A DNA stretch of 64,000 nucleotides, from NCBI GenBank assembly GCA_049671305.1, contig JBATUR010000052.1:22932-86931 (forward strand), in the 5' to 3' direction. Below, piece after piece: positions 53,149-62,502 of the stretch. Numbering within the stretch: the first letter of the stretch is position 1; each line of letters begins with the position of its first letter. The notes beneath the pieces were generated by a model. The model did not search any database. It had not been told where the DNA came from and was given only the letters and a program-made list of their open reading frames with translations. Made by a program: the position numbers and the translations under genes. This stretch comes from CADCTM01 sp049671305. Its GTDB lineage: Bacteria; Cyanobacteriota; Cyanobacteriia; Cyanobacteriales; Coleofasciculaceae.

Positions 53149-53524
53149 AAATGGGATTTTGTTTAAAGGTAAAAAATGCTTCAATTAATGGCATTAACTG
53201 AAACTGTTAATCTCAGGTAAAGAAAGCTGAATCGTTTCATTACCAAAGGGTGAGTGGTGGTTAATAAACCTTGCTTACATGGGAAAAATTTTCCTTGGGT
53301 GCTCTGGAGGTGCGGTTGTTAGCCTACACCTGGCATGAAAGTGAAAAAGTTTAGGCAGTTGTACTGTAATACTATCGTATGACACATATTACAGGCTAAG
53401 TTAATAGTATTTTAATCATCAATAGTTAGAAAAAATAAATTTCCACTGCTGATAGAATGCGATCGCTTTTCTCCCTTAATCTAAATCTTATCTAGTTTTA
53501 ACCTTTACTTAAAGTATACGAAGT
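53149..53524. other. 376-base spacer upstream of sucC
   Basis: This region between sucC and the SDR gene, both on minus, holds the sucC promoter. One HIP1 site lies near 53459. No gene, terminator with a clear T-run or RNA was recognised. Confidence 0.35.
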
Positions 53525-54457
53525 TTAAGTTTCAATTTGTGACTTAACAGACGAAGCAAGGCGATTTTTCCAGTCTCTTTCCACTTGGTCAATATGGTAA
53601 AATCGCTTCCAAAACCAATCTAAAAAGCGACGAGGCAGCAATTTTGTCATCAAAAACAACATCGTCTTGCCACCTGTAGCGGCAATATAACGGGGACGTG
53701 GATAGCGATCCGTCAGGGAACGAATAATTACTCCTGCCACCCGCTCAGAACTCCAGGCAAGAGGCGCAGTTTGCTGTTCAATCTCTTTTATCGCCTTAAT
53801 TGCCGCCCCATAAAGTTCTTTTCCAGAATCTGAAACTTTGGAGTCAACTTGCTCACCAGCAACACCAAAAAAGTCTGTAGTTACAGGACCTGGCTCAATC
53901 ACACAAACTTTAATATTAAACGCTTCTAACTCCATCCGCATCACATCACTGAGCGCTTCTAAGGCAAACTTAGAGGAACTATACATCCCCCCAGCCGGAA
54001 ATGCCAAACGCCCACCCAAAGAACTAATATTAATAATTCTGCCGCCGCCTTGGTCGCGCATGGTGGGAATTAAAGCTTGGGACAAAACTAATGGGGCATG
54101 AAAGTTGACAGCAAACTGTCTTTGTGCATCTTCTGGGGCAATTAACTCAACAGGTCCCATTTGCCCGTAGCCTGCATTATTAACCAAGGCATCAACTCGC
54201 CCAAAATGTGCTAAGGCTTTGGCAGCCAATGCCTTAACTTGTTCGACTTCAGCCAAGTCTGTCGGCACAACCAAGACATCAGCACCGACTTTTTGGCAAT
54301 TAGTTGCCACCGCTGCTAAGTTGGCGGCGTTGCGGGCGGCTAGCACCAAACGAATGCCCAAAAACTCAGTGGCTAACCGTTGCGCTAAGGCAGATCCAAT
54401 GCCTGCCGAAGCACCTGTGATTAGGATAACTTGTTCAGCTAAAGGGGCTTGAGTCAT
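53525..54457 (-). CDS. short-chain dehydrogenase/reductase
   Basis: The 310-residue SDR has the NAD(P) motif LITGASAGIGSALAQRL, NNAGYGQ (NAG), and the active-site pair in YSSSKFALE (YxxxK), with Ser earlier in NISSLG. The C-terminus is longer than in the classic family and ends in a hydrophobic and basic region (RYIAATGGKTMLFLMTKLLP), typical of membrane-associated or retinol/lipid-type SDRs. The substrate is unknown. Confidence 0.9.
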   Translation of the reverse strand: MTQAPLAEQVILITGASAGIGSALAQRLATEFLGIRLVLAARNAANLAAVATNCQKVGADVLVVPTDLAEVEQVKALAAKALAHFGRVDALVNNAGYGQMGPVELIAPEDAQRQFAVNFHAPLVLSQALIPTMRDQGGGRIINISSLGGRLAFPAGGMYSSSKFALEALSDVMRMELEAFNIKVCVIEPGPVTTDFFGVAGEQVDSKVSDSGKELYGAAIKAIKEIEQQTAPLAWSSERVAGVIIRSLTDRYPRPRYIAATGGKTMLFLMTKLLPRRFLDWFWKRFYHIDQVERDWKNRLASSVKSQIET

Positions 54458-54782
54458 AATAGGATTTTTCGAGATCTGTGATTATTATCTAATTATCAAA
54501 AGTTGGTCAAGCACAAGCGCTAAGGCTTATATATAATTTATAATTCCAGTCTAAACTGGTCTTTACTGGAAGAGGAGAAAACGCCACACTCAAAGAAGCA
54601 GTTAACTAAGCATTCAGGTTGGTTGTCTTGTGTTATCTGAATCTTTACTTAACAATTTTTTATTCAAGAACTAACAATTAATGAGTGAGGATCATCGGGT
54701 TAACTGCCTTGATTATTAAGCGATCGCTAACATAGCGTGACCACCTCAACTATCAACGACTTAAAAAACTGGTGCTATCGGC
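54458..54782. other. 325-base divergent spacer
   Basis: This spacer lies between the SDR gene (minus) and the helical membrane protein gene (plus). It contains CCAGTCTAAACTGG (CCAGT/ACTGG hairpin, 54547-54560) and one HIP1 site near 54720. No gene is recognised. Confidence 0.35.
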
Positions 54783-56576
54783 ATGAAAACAGCAACACCC
54801 AAGCATGATTTAGTAGTATTAGGACATCTTTTGCAGGCGGCTTTGCAGTCAAAACTCTCAGAAAATGTCCCGGTTCAAGTTCGCTGCCTGGATAAAGATG
54901 GGACGTTGCTGGTTATGGTGCAACATCCAGTTGATATAGTACTCAATCCTCAACAAACTTTTGGCTTTTTGGAACAGATGATTTTAGCAGATCATCCTAC
55001 TGTTGGTCCCAAAGTTCAAATGCATCTTAGGGTAGCTGGCATTAAGCAAGGCTATGCTTCTCACTCGTTTTTGATACCCTCAACCAAGGCAAGGGAGACA
55101 GCTAATTTTGGTGAAATACCCCTGGGTAGACCTCTGCCGCCACCTAATCCTAGGATAGAAATACCTCCCCAACCCAACCCTGCTGCAACTTCAGAACCTC
55201 ATCCTTGGGATCAACCGATAGCCGGCGATACAGAAGCCACCCAGGAGGCGGCTGAAGGCACTCCAACCAACCAACCATCAAATTCTAAGCGGGGAATGCT
55301 ACCGTTGATTTTGGCAGGTGCTGGCTTGAGTGTGTTGATTTTTTCGGGTACACTCTATCTTCTAAGTCGTCCTTGTGTGGTGGGAGGATGTCAAGTAATG
55401 TCGGAAGCTGAGGCATTACAGCAAAAAAGTACCACAACTCTGCAAAAGCCGCGATCGGGTAAAGAGATCTTAGAAGCACAGCAGCAGTTGGAAGATGCCA
55501 TTAAATTGTTAGAATCAATTCCACCCTGGTCGAGTCAGCATGATAAGGCTCAAGAATTAATTAAAAGTTATAATGCTCAAGCAGAGCGAGTTAGTACAAT
55601 GGTAGGGGCATTGAAGACAGCCGCTAGGGCAGCTTATAAAAGTGCGGGTCCACCTCATCCGCCATTTATTTGGACAGAAATTCAGAGTATGTGGCAAGAT
55701 GCAATTACACAGTTGCAACAGTTGCCGACAAATAGCAATCTTCAGCCTGTAGCGCAAGAAAAGATTGAAGATTATCAGGAAAATTTAAGCCAAACTAATC
55801 AGCGTTTGTTTAAAGAACGGCAAGCTCAAGCATATCTGCAATCGGCAAAAGATGCGGCATTAATTGCTGAGGCGCGTCAAGGTGTGGCGCAGTCGTTGGA
55901 ACATTGGCAGTCTGTTTATTCTAGCTGGCAGTGGGCGATGAATCGCTTGAAGCAAATTCCCAAAGGGACGACGGCATATCAGGAGGCGCAGCAGTTGACA
56001 GCGCAGTATCTGCCGAAGGTGGCAAGTGCACGCGATCGCAAAACTCAAGAACAAATTGCTGCTAATGCTTATAATCAAGGACTACGCATGGCTCAACGTG
56101 CCAAAGAGTCTCAGATTAGTAATCAATTATCCCAGGCTGTGGCAAATTGGCGCAATGCTTTAAGTTTTGTCAATCAAGTCTCTAGTAATACTTATTATTA
56201 TGGTAAGGCACAAGCGCTGGCTAGTACTTATGCTGTAGCGTTAAAGCAAACTCAAGCTCAATTACAAGTGGCGATGAAATTGCAACAAGCGAGTCGTGAT
56301 TTGTCTCAAACTTGTTACAATAAAACGAAAGCTTGTACCTACACGATTGATAATAATACTATTAAAGTGCGGTTAAATCCGGCATATCTGCAAACAGTCA
56401 GACAAACTGCCTTCAATGCCCAAACTAAAGGTGATACTAATGCTCAAACAGGCGTGGTTAATCACATTTTAACTTTGGGAGAAGCCTTAGAAGCAATTAG
56501 TGATAATGCGCGAATTCCTTTGGAGGTTTATAATCCAGATGGTACTATTATTCAAGCTCATAATCCTAATGGGTAG
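54783..56576 (+). CDS. membrane-anchored helical repeat protein, unknown
   Basis: The 597-residue protein has an N-terminal domain of about 100 residues (LVVLGHLLQAALQSKLSENV), a Pro-rich linker, and one membrane helix near residues 173-193 (LPLILAGAGLSVLIFSGTLY). After it come roughly 350 residues of Gln- and Ala-rich helices. Repeating units such as AVANWRNALSFVNQVSSNT and SLEHWQSVYSSWQWAMNRLK give a TPR-like W-periodic pattern. A short beta-rich C-terminus follows. Such proteins seem restricted to cyanobacteria; no function is known. Confidence 0.7.
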   Translation: MKTATPKHDLVVLGHLLQAALQSKLSENVPVQVRCLDKDGTLLVMVQHPVDIVLNPQQTFGFLEQMILADHPTVGPKVQMHLRVAGIKQGYASHSFLIPSTKARETANFGEIPLGRPLPPPNPRIEIPPQPNPAATSEPHPWDQPIAGDTEATQEAAEGTPTNQPSNSKRGMLPLILAGAGLSVLIFSGTLYLLSRPCVVGGCQVMSEAEALQQKSTTTLQKPRSGKEILEAQQQLEDAIKLLESIPPWSSQHDKAQELIKSYNAQAERVSTMVGALKTAARAAYKSAGPPHPPFIWTEIQSMWQDAITQLQQLPTNSNLQPVAQEKIEDYQENLSQTNQRLFKERQAQAYLQSAKDAALIAEARQGVAQSLEHWQSVYSSWQWAMNRLKQIPKGTTAYQEAQQLTAQYLPKVASARDRKTQEQIAANAYNQGLRMAQRAKESQISNQLSQAVANWRNALSFVNQVSSNTYYYGKAQALASTYAVALKQTQAQLQVAMKLQQASRDLSQTCYNKTKACTYTIDNNTIKVRLNPAYLQTVRQTAFNAQTKGDTNAQTGVVNHILTLGEALEAISDNARIPLEVYNPDGTIIQAHNPNG

Positions 56577-56582
56577 ATTAAG

Positions 56583-56734
56583 AATAATACGGCGTTGCTG
56601 ATCGTAAGATCTGAAAATACAGCAGACGAGATTCCCGACTTCTTGGTTAAAATCTTGATGCTATGGCTCAATTTGATGGCAAAAGTCGGGGATATGCAAC
56701 CAATCATATCTTGATTCAGCAACGCCAATAATAC
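56583..56734. mobile_element. non-autonomous MITE-like element with 8-bp target duplication
   Basis: Terminal inverted repeats GGCGTTGCTG at 56591-56600 and CAGCAACGCC at 56717-56726 bound a 136-bp element that extends with weaker pairing inward. It is flanked on both sides by the direct repeat AATAATAC (56583-56590 and 56727-56734), a perfect 8-bp target-site duplication. It contains no gene. Inside it a CCCGACTT/AAGTCGGG pair (56634-56641 and 56683-56690) forms a long hairpin. It lies between two genes and interrupts neither. Confidence 0.85.
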
Positions 56735-56743
56735 TATCTGAGT

Positions 56744-57523
56744 TTAAGGTAAGTGTAGTTGCATTTGTTCATTGAAAAACTGCCGAATTAAGCCCTGAGT
56801 TACCAAAACCGTGGTGATTAAATTAGCAAAAGCCAGCATTAACATGATTAAAATTTGGTAAGATGCGGCATCTAAAGGATCAATACCACTTAATAATTGA
56901 CCTGTAATCATTCCTGGTAAAGTCACAATTCCTACTACCATCATTTGGTTTAAAGTGGGGATTAATCCAGCGCGAATTGCCTCTTTTCGATAAGTTGTGA
57001 CGGCTTGTTGGGGAGTTGCGCCTAAACTTAAATAAGTTTCAATTTCCAAACGACTACTATTAATAGTACTAACTAAACGTTCCCCAGCAATTGCTGCCCC
57101 ATTCATGGCATTTCCTAAAACAATTCCCGCTAAAGGAATTAAATATTGTGGTGAGTACCAAGTCTCAGGTTGGATAATTAAGAAATTGGTATAAATTAAG
57201 GTGAGGGCAGTACTAAAAAATAGGGAAGCAAATAAAATCGGGACAATTTGAGGAATTTTTTTGCCGATACGATTACGAGCAGTAATTGTGGCAATTGTCA
57301 ACATTACCATTAAGACGAGTAAAACGGCGATCGCATTTCTGAGCTGAAAAATCACCGCCAGAATATAGCCAACACCCAATAGTTGCACAACTGTCCGCAG
57401 TGTCGCATTTGCCAAAGGAATTTCTAAGCCTAACTTTTGCCAACTAGAAATACCAATAGCGATCGCCATCATCCCCAATGCCCAAAATAAATCAAAATAA
57501 TCAAGCCTGATTAAAGACTCCAT
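56744..57523 (-). CDS. fetB: FetB-type (UPF0014) ABC permease
   Basis: The 259-residue membrane protein matches the FetB/YbbM family, permease of an iron-export or metal-tolerance ABC system. It has LRTVVQLLGVGYILAVIF, PLAGIVLGNAMNGAAIAGER, the TYLSLGATPQQAVTTYRKEA coupling loop and the final VTLPGMITGQLLSGIDPLDA. About seven helices are expected. The usual ATPase partner FetA is not next to it. The MITE-like element ends 10 bases from its stop. Confidence 0.88.
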   Translation of the reverse strand: MESLIRLDYFDLFWALGMMAIAIGISSWQKLGLEIPLANATLRTVVQLLGVGYILAVIFQLRNAIAVLLVLMVMLTIATITARNRIGKKIPQIVPILFASLFFSTALTLIYTNFLIIQPETWYSPQYLIPLAGIVLGNAMNGAAIAGERLVSTINSSRLEIETYLSLGATPQQAVTTYRKEAIRAGLIPTLNQMMVVGIVTLPGMITGQLLSGIDPLDAASYQILIMLMLAFANLITTVLVTQGLIRQFFNEQMQLHLP

Positions 57524-57693
57524 TCCCCTTAATACTCACTTACGACCATTTCACTTTAAAGTTACTTTGTCCTACAAGACGTGAAACAATTTGAGAACTT
57601 TCTCATTCTCAGTAAAATATGGCGATGGAACCATTTATATTCCCTTTTGCCGCAAAATTTGATTTATTAAGTAAAAATCTTAGGTGTAAGCGA

Positions 57694-58824
57694 GTGAATA
57701 AAGTTCCCCCTTTTAACCTGACTAGACAGTACCAAACCATTGGAGCAGAAATTAGTGCCGCAGTTCAGGATGTTCTAACCTCTGGATGTTACATCGGTGG
57801 GGCAATGGTCGAAAGCTTTGAAAAGCAATTTGCCGACTACACAGGTGTTACAGACTGCATTGGTTGTAATTCTGGCACAGATGCCCTATATTTAGCACTC
57901 CGCGCCCTAGAAATTGGTCCAGGCGATGAAGTGATCACCACACCTTTCAGCTTTATTGCCACCGCTGAAGTTATTTCGGTAGTTGGGGCAAAGCCAGTTT
58001 TTGTTGATATTGATGCCCAAACTTTTAATTTGGATCTGAGCAAGTTAGAAGCGGCAATTACCAAACAAACAAAAGCGATTATACCAGTTCACTTGTTCGG
58101 ACAGCCAATGGACATGACCGAACTGATGGCTATTGCTTCTCGGCATAATATAGCAGTTATTGAAGACTGTGCCCAAGCCGTCGGGGCAGACTGGGCGGGC
58201 TCCAAAGTCGGTAGCATGGGACATATTGGCTGTTTTAGCTTTTATCCCACCAAAAACCTGGGCGCTTGTGGTGACGGTGGTGCTGTCACGACTAATGATC
58301 CGGAAATTGTCGCTAAAATTCGGATGCTGCGAGAACATGGCATGAGTCGTATCCGCTATCGTCATGAAGAAACAGGCGTCAATAGCCGCTTGGATGCCCT
58401 ACAAGCCGCCGTTTTGCAAATTAAGCTGCGTTACCTAGATGAGTGGAATCAAGCCCGTAGCGAGGTTGCAGCCCGTTATCAGGAGATGTTGCAGCCTGTA
58501 CCCGGAGTTGTCATTCCTCAAGAAGTAGCAGGAGGCAAGGCGGTTTGGAATCAGTATTGTATTCGTTTAACTAAAGACGGCAGCAACAGCAAGCATCGAG
58601 ACGAGATACGCAGCAAGTTACAGCAGTTAGGTATTAGTTCTACGGTTTATTATCCGCTACCGTTGCACTTGCAGCCGGTTTATCAAGATTTGGGCTATCA
58701 AGTAGGTCACCTGCCTGTTGCTGAACAAACTTGTCACGAAATTTTAGCACTGCCGATGTTTCCTGAACTAAGCGAGGAGGAACAGCAGCAGGTGGTTTAT
58801 GGTTTGAAGGATTGTCTTAGTTAG
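57694..58824 (+). CDS. DegT/DnrJ/EryC1-family PLP aminotransferase
   Basis: The 376-residue enzyme (GTG start at 57694; a frame from 57619 is possible) is a sugar or amino-sugar aminotransferase. NSGTDALYLALRALEIGPGD, the PLP lysine in FYPTKNLGACGDGG, and VNSRLDALQAAVLQIKLRYL are all typical. Such enzymes act on nucleotide-linked ketosugars for surface polysaccharides. No other sugar-pathway gene is adjacent, so the product is unknown. Confidence 0.9.
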   Translation: MNKVPPFNLTRQYQTIGAEISAAVQDVLTSGCYIGGAMVESFEKQFADYTGVTDCIGCNSGTDALYLALRALEIGPGDEVITTPFSFIATAEVISVVGAKPVFVDIDAQTFNLDLSKLEAAITKQTKAIIPVHLFGQPMDMTELMAIASRHNIAVIEDCAQAVGADWAGSKVGSMGHIGCFSFYPTKNLGACGDGGAVTTNDPEIVAKIRMLREHGMSRIRYRHEETGVNSRLDALQAAVLQIKLRYLDEWNQARSEVAARYQEMLQPVPGVVIPQEVAGGKAVWNQYCIRLTKDGSNSKHRDEIRSKLQQLGISSTVYYPLPLHLQPVYQDLGYQVGHLPVAEQTCHEILALPMFPELSEEEQQQVVYGLKDCLS

Positions 58825-58836
58825 TTTGTGTAGCCT

Positions 58837-58983
58837 TAGTACGCCAGGTTTAGTGGTTTACCCGTAGTACGCCAGGGACTTAAGTCCCTGGCTAATAGCG
58901 ATCGGTTGAAACCGACTCATGATGATTCAATGGCAGTCCATTTTAATGGACTTTCGCTGTTAGCCCGGAGTTTAAACTCCGGG
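58837..58983. repeat. cluster of four palindromes
   Basis: Between the aminotransferase and ycf23 genes lie four inverted repeats in a row. They are CCAGGGACTTAAGTCCCTGG (58872-58891), TCGGTTGAAACCGA (58902-58915), AGTCCATT/AATGGACT (58935-58952) and CCCGGAGTTTAAACTCCGGG (58964-58983). The 12-mer TAGTACGCCAGG occurs twice, at 58837 and 58865. The layout resembles dispersed cyanobacterial intergenic repeats of unknown origin. No open frame is present. Confidence 0.8.
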
Positions 58984-59007
58984 TGGGTGAGTGGGTTGAC
59001 TATTGAG

Positions 59008-59757
59008 TTAAACCCGTTGTGCGGATTTAGCTGCTGCTAAGGCTTCAACCAAACTGCGGACGGCGGCAACCATTGCTATTTCGTCATTTAACTGATTGAT
59101 GGCACTGCCAACGCCAACGCCTGCAGCACCTGCGGCAATTGCCATTGGTACGGTGACATTGGATAAACCGGAAGCACACATTACAGGGATTGACACGGCA
59201 CGAGAAATTTCGTAGGCTGCAGCTAGTGTGGGTCCTGCTTTTTCAATTAAGCCTAATGTGCCTGGAGAAGTTGGTTTGCTGCTTGTGCCGCCTTCGGTTT
59301 GGATGATATCTGCACCAGCTTTTACTAAGTCTTCTGCTAGTTGTACTTGTTGGTCTAGGCTGAGGATGTGGGGGACGGTAACGGATAGAGTGATGGTAGG
59401 CAGAAGCGATCGCGTTTCTTTGGTTAAGGCTAACACTTCGGCTGCCTCAAAACGCCGTCCTTGAGCATAAAAGCTATCAAAGTTACCAATTTCAATTAAA
59501 TCAGCACCAGCTTGCACGGCGCTAACAAATTTTTGGGGTTCCACAGCAGACACACAAATTGGCATAGTGGTTAAACCACGTACCAACCTCACTAAGTCTG
59601 AGTCAGCAGCAATATCGACAAACGTTGCACCACCTCTGTCAGCCGCTTTGACAATGGCTGCGACTTTTGTGGCATCAAAGTTATTTAAGCCGCTAATCAC
59701 TTTGAGGACTTGGCTCTGGTCAAATGCTTGCTGTAGTGTAGTAGGATGCATTGTCAT
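59008..59757 (-). CDS. ycf23: DUF561/Ycf23 TIM-barrel protein
   Basis: The 249-residue protein matches Ycf23, also encoded in some red-lineage plastids. It has LKVISGLNNFDATKVAAIVK, ADRGGATFVDIAADSDLVR, ADLIEIGNFDSFYAQGR, TEGGTSSKP and MCASGLSNVTVPMAIAAGAAG. The repeated beta-alpha pattern is a TIM barrel. The function is unknown, though a phosphate-binding loop (ASGLSNVT) suggests an enzyme. Confidence 0.92.
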   Translation of the reverse strand: MTMHPTTLQQAFDQSQVLKVISGLNNFDATKVAAIVKAADRGGATFVDIAADSDLVRLVRGLTTMPICVSAVEPQKFVSAVQAGADLIEIGNFDSFYAQGRRFEAAEVLALTKETRSLLPTITLSVTVPHILSLDQQVQLAEDLVKAGADIIQTEGGTSSKPTSPGTLGLIEKAGPTLAAAYEISRAVSIPVMCASGLSNVTVPMAIAAGAAGVGVGSAINQLNDEIAMVAAVRSLVEALAAAKSAQRV

Positions 59758-59896
59758 AAGTTGCGTTTAGTCCTTATTATTAATTCTTTTTGCACCTCCC
59801 GAATGTTATCTCACCTACATGAGTCTGGTCGAAAGGGAGGATTTTTGCCTAGACTAAAAGCATACTGGAGATTGAGTCTCATCCTGCATTAGACCC

Positions 59897-61003
59897 ATGA
59901 ATTTTCCACCTGGGAATCTATCTTCGTTCCATAATGATGTTTTGCAGCAAACTGAACTTGGTCAGTTGTGCGGACAATCGCTGTTGTTTCGCGATCGCTA
60001 TGAGATAATGCGAATGCTTGGTCGTGGCGGTTTTGGGGTAACATTTCTTGCCAAAGATATCTCGTTACCCGGCGATCCTTTATGCGTGATCAAGCAACTC
60101 TGCCCAAAATTTAGTGAACCTGCAGCCTTAGAAAGTGCTAGAAAGCGCTTTGAAAGAGAGGCAAAAACTCTGGCAAAATTAGGTAACCATTCTCAGGTTC
60201 CTTTATTACTCAATTATTTTGTTGCTAATGGCGAATTTTATCTAGTTCAAGAATATATCCACGGCGCAACTTTAGCCCGCTTAATTAGGCGTAGCGGTTG
60301 TATTTCAGAAAATGCTGCCAAGCGTTTTTTACGGGAAATGTTGCCTTTATTGCATTACATTCATAAGCAGCAGGTAATTCATCGTGATATTAAACCTCAG
60401 AATATTATTCGCTGTAAGGACGACGGCAGGCTAGTCTTAATTGATTTTGGCGCGGTCAAGGAGGAAATTGCCCAAGCAGGTGATACAAGTATGAAAATGC
60501 CGACTACTCATTTTATCGGCACGGTAGGCTTTGCACCTCCTGAACAGTTTGCTTTGCGTCCGGTATTTGGTAGTGATATTTATGCTTTGGGTATTACTAC
60601 TTTATATCTGTTGACGGCTAAAGGTCCCTTGGATTTTGATGCCGACAGGCAAACTGGCGAGATTATTTGGCAAGGCTCTGTACAGCTTAGTCAGCCCTTT
60701 ACTAGGATTTTGGGCAGAATGCTCAAAATCTCGCTGCAAGACCGTTACAAGTCCGCTGAGGCGATTATGAGGGCGCTTAATCAAGATGCCCCTCAAGATG
60801 ATTTGGCTAATTGTTTGGCGAGGCAAAATCAACCTCCAGAGGAAGAGGTATCGACAGAGGAAAATCGTAGCAATGTCCTGACGCCGGCTGCGAAAGCGGC
60901 GAGTGCGATTCGTGATTGGAAATACCGACTGCAAGCTAGAGAAAAGAGGCGAAATCAAGAAAAAGTTAATCAACTGCTGAGTGAATCTTCGAGTAAGTCT
61001 TAG
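59897..61003 (+). CDS. Hanks-type serine/threonine protein kinase
   Basis: The 368-residue kinase has the glycine loop MLGRGGFGVTFLAKD, Lys in CVIKQLCPK, HRDIKPQNII, DFGAVKEEI and GTVGFAPPEQ, followed by a C-lobe. The catalytic loop and DFG are intact. The C-terminus (about 300-368) is a basic, Gln-rich tail without a membrane helix or sensor domain. This is a typical cyanobacterial soluble kinase of unknown target. Confidence 0.92.
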   Translation: MNFPPGNLSSFHNDVLQQTELGQLCGQSLLFRDRYEIMRMLGRGGFGVTFLAKDISLPGDPLCVIKQLCPKFSEPAALESARKRFEREAKTLAKLGNHSQVPLLLNYFVANGEFYLVQEYIHGATLARLIRRSGCISENAAKRFLREMLPLLHYIHKQQVIHRDIKPQNIIRCKDDGRLVLIDFGAVKEEIAQAGDTSMKMPTTHFIGTVGFAPPEQFALRPVFGSDIYALGITTLYLLTAKGPLDFDADRQTGEIIWQGSVQLSQPFTRILGRMLKISLQDRYKSAEAIMRALNQDAPQDDLANCLARQNQPPEEEVSTEENRSNVLTPAAKAASAIRDWKYRLQAREKRRNQEKVNQLLSESSSKS

Positions 61004-61112
61004 CCAAAAGCACAAAAGCTCCCTAATTGAGCCGCCGATCGTGCAAACTAGAGTAAGCCTGTATCTAAATTTTACAGGCTGATCTGTTTAGCTAAAAACG
61101 ATTTAATAACTC

Positions 61113-61934
61113 ATGGTCTGGCCCTTTAAGCCCCCGTTTCGTAAACAAATTGCTCGTATTGAAATCACTGGTGCGATCGCCTCTGGTACCCGCAAACGGG
61201 TGCTAGAAGCGCTAAAAACTGTTGAAGAGAAGAAATTTCCGGCTTTACTTTTGCGAATTGATAGCCCTGGTGGCACTGTTGGCGACTCTCAAGAAATATA
61301 CAGCGCTTTGATGCGTCTGCGCGAAAAAGTCAAAATTGTTGCTAGTTTCGGCAATATTTCGGCATCAGGTGGAGTTTATATCGGTGTCGGTGCTCAACAT
61401 ATTGTTGCTAATCCTGGTACAATTACGGGCAGTATTGGTGTAATTTTGCGCGGCAATAATTTGGAACGTCTATTAGAAAAAGTTGGCGTTTCTTTTAAGG
61501 TAATTAAGTCGGGTCCTTATAAGGATATTTTGGCATTTGACCGCGAATTAACTGAGCCTGAAAAAGATATTCTGCAAGACTTGATTGATACGAGTTATCG
61601 TCAATTTGTGCAAACCGTTGCCGATGGTCGTAACCTAGCAACAGAAAAGGTAAGAAGTTTTGCCGATGGTCGGATTTTTAGCGGCGAACAAGCTTTAGAA
61701 TTGGGTTTGGTTGACCGTTTGGGGACGGAAGAAGATGCCCGTCGTTGGGCAGCAGAATTGGTTGAGCTTGATCCAGAAAAAACCAAGTGTTTTACGATTG
61801 AAGAACCGAAACCGTTGTTAAGTCGCCTTTTGCCTGGTAGCGGTAGTCGAACATCAGGGTTAGGGGCTGGGTTAAACTGGGTAGAATTTGAACTGTCAAC
61901 TAGTGGTCAGCCTTTATGGCTATATCGACCTTAA
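61113..61934 (+). CDS. sppA: signal peptide peptidase SppA (S49)
   Basis: The 273-residue protein matches the short cyanobacterial SppA. It has IEITGAIASGTRKRVLEALK, RIDSPGGTVGDSQEIYSAL, the nucleophile Ser in NISASGGVYIGVG, and SGPYKDILAF with the catalytic Lys. The N-terminus is only a few residues before the S49 fold. SppA1 of cyanobacteria helps degrade phycobilisomes or signal peptides; the role here is inferred. Confidence 0.92.
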   Translation: MVWPFKPPFRKQIARIEITGAIASGTRKRVLEALKTVEEKKFPALLLRIDSPGGTVGDSQEIYSALMRLREKVKIVASFGNISASGGVYIGVGAQHIVANPGTITGSIGVILRGNNLERLLEKVGVSFKVIKSGPYKDILAFDRELTEPEKDILQDLIDTSYRQFVQTVADGRNLATEKVRSFADGRIFSGEQALELGLVDRLGTEEDARRWAAELVELDPEKTKCFTIEEPKPLLSRLLPGSGSRTSGLGAGLNWVEFELSTSGQPLWLYRP

Positions 61935-62037
61935 TTTAAATGACCGCGTTAAGGCTAAAGTTGGGAAAGCTGTTTAAGATTTGTGGCTTTTTCTTGACTT
62001 TAGGAAAATAGTATGTATATAAGTGGAGGATGCAAGC

Positions 62038-62451
62038 GTGGAGTGGCGAGTTCGAGCGATTCGTGGTGCAACAACTGTCTCAGAGAATACGGTTGAGGCA
62101 ATTCGAGAGGCGGTGACAGAGTTATTGGACGAACTGGATGCCCACAATCAGCTCGACCTGGATGATATTATTAGTGCTACTTTTACGGCGACTCGTGATT
62201 TGGATGCGATTTTTCCAGCAGCGATCGCACGAGAGCGCCCAAACTGGGATAATGTGGCTCTGTTGGATGTTCAGCAAATGCACGTTGAGGGTAGTTTGCC
62301 GCGTTGCATCCGCTTTTTAATTCATGTTAATGTGCCTTCGCAAGTGGAGATTCATCATCCATATTTGCGTGGGGCGAAGAATTTACGACCTGATTGGAGT
62401 TTAGCGCAGGTTAGTCAGTCAGTGTCGCCGGCGGTGCAGTTTCGGCGCTGA
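62038..62451 (+). CDS. aroH: chorismate mutase (AroH class)
   Basis: The enzyme converts chorismate to prephenate for Phe and Tyr. From the GTG at 62038 the 137-residue product reads MEWRVRAIRGATTVSENTVE, a typical AroH start with the conserved Arg, and later SATFTATRDLDAIFPA and CIRFLIHVN. GGAGGA at 62025-62030 lies 7 bases before this GTG and decides the start over another GTG at 62023. Confidence 0.92.
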   Translation: MEWRVRAIRGATTVSENTVEAIREAVTELLDELDAHNQLDLDDIISATFTATRDLDAIFPAAIARERPNWDNVALLDVQQMHVEGSLPRCIRFLIHVNVPSQVEIHHPYLRGAKNLRPDWSLAQVSQSVSPAVQFRR

Positions 62452-62502
62452 TGAATAAATCTAATTGTCTAGATACATATAGCCTTTTTCAGCTAGTTTA
62501 AG

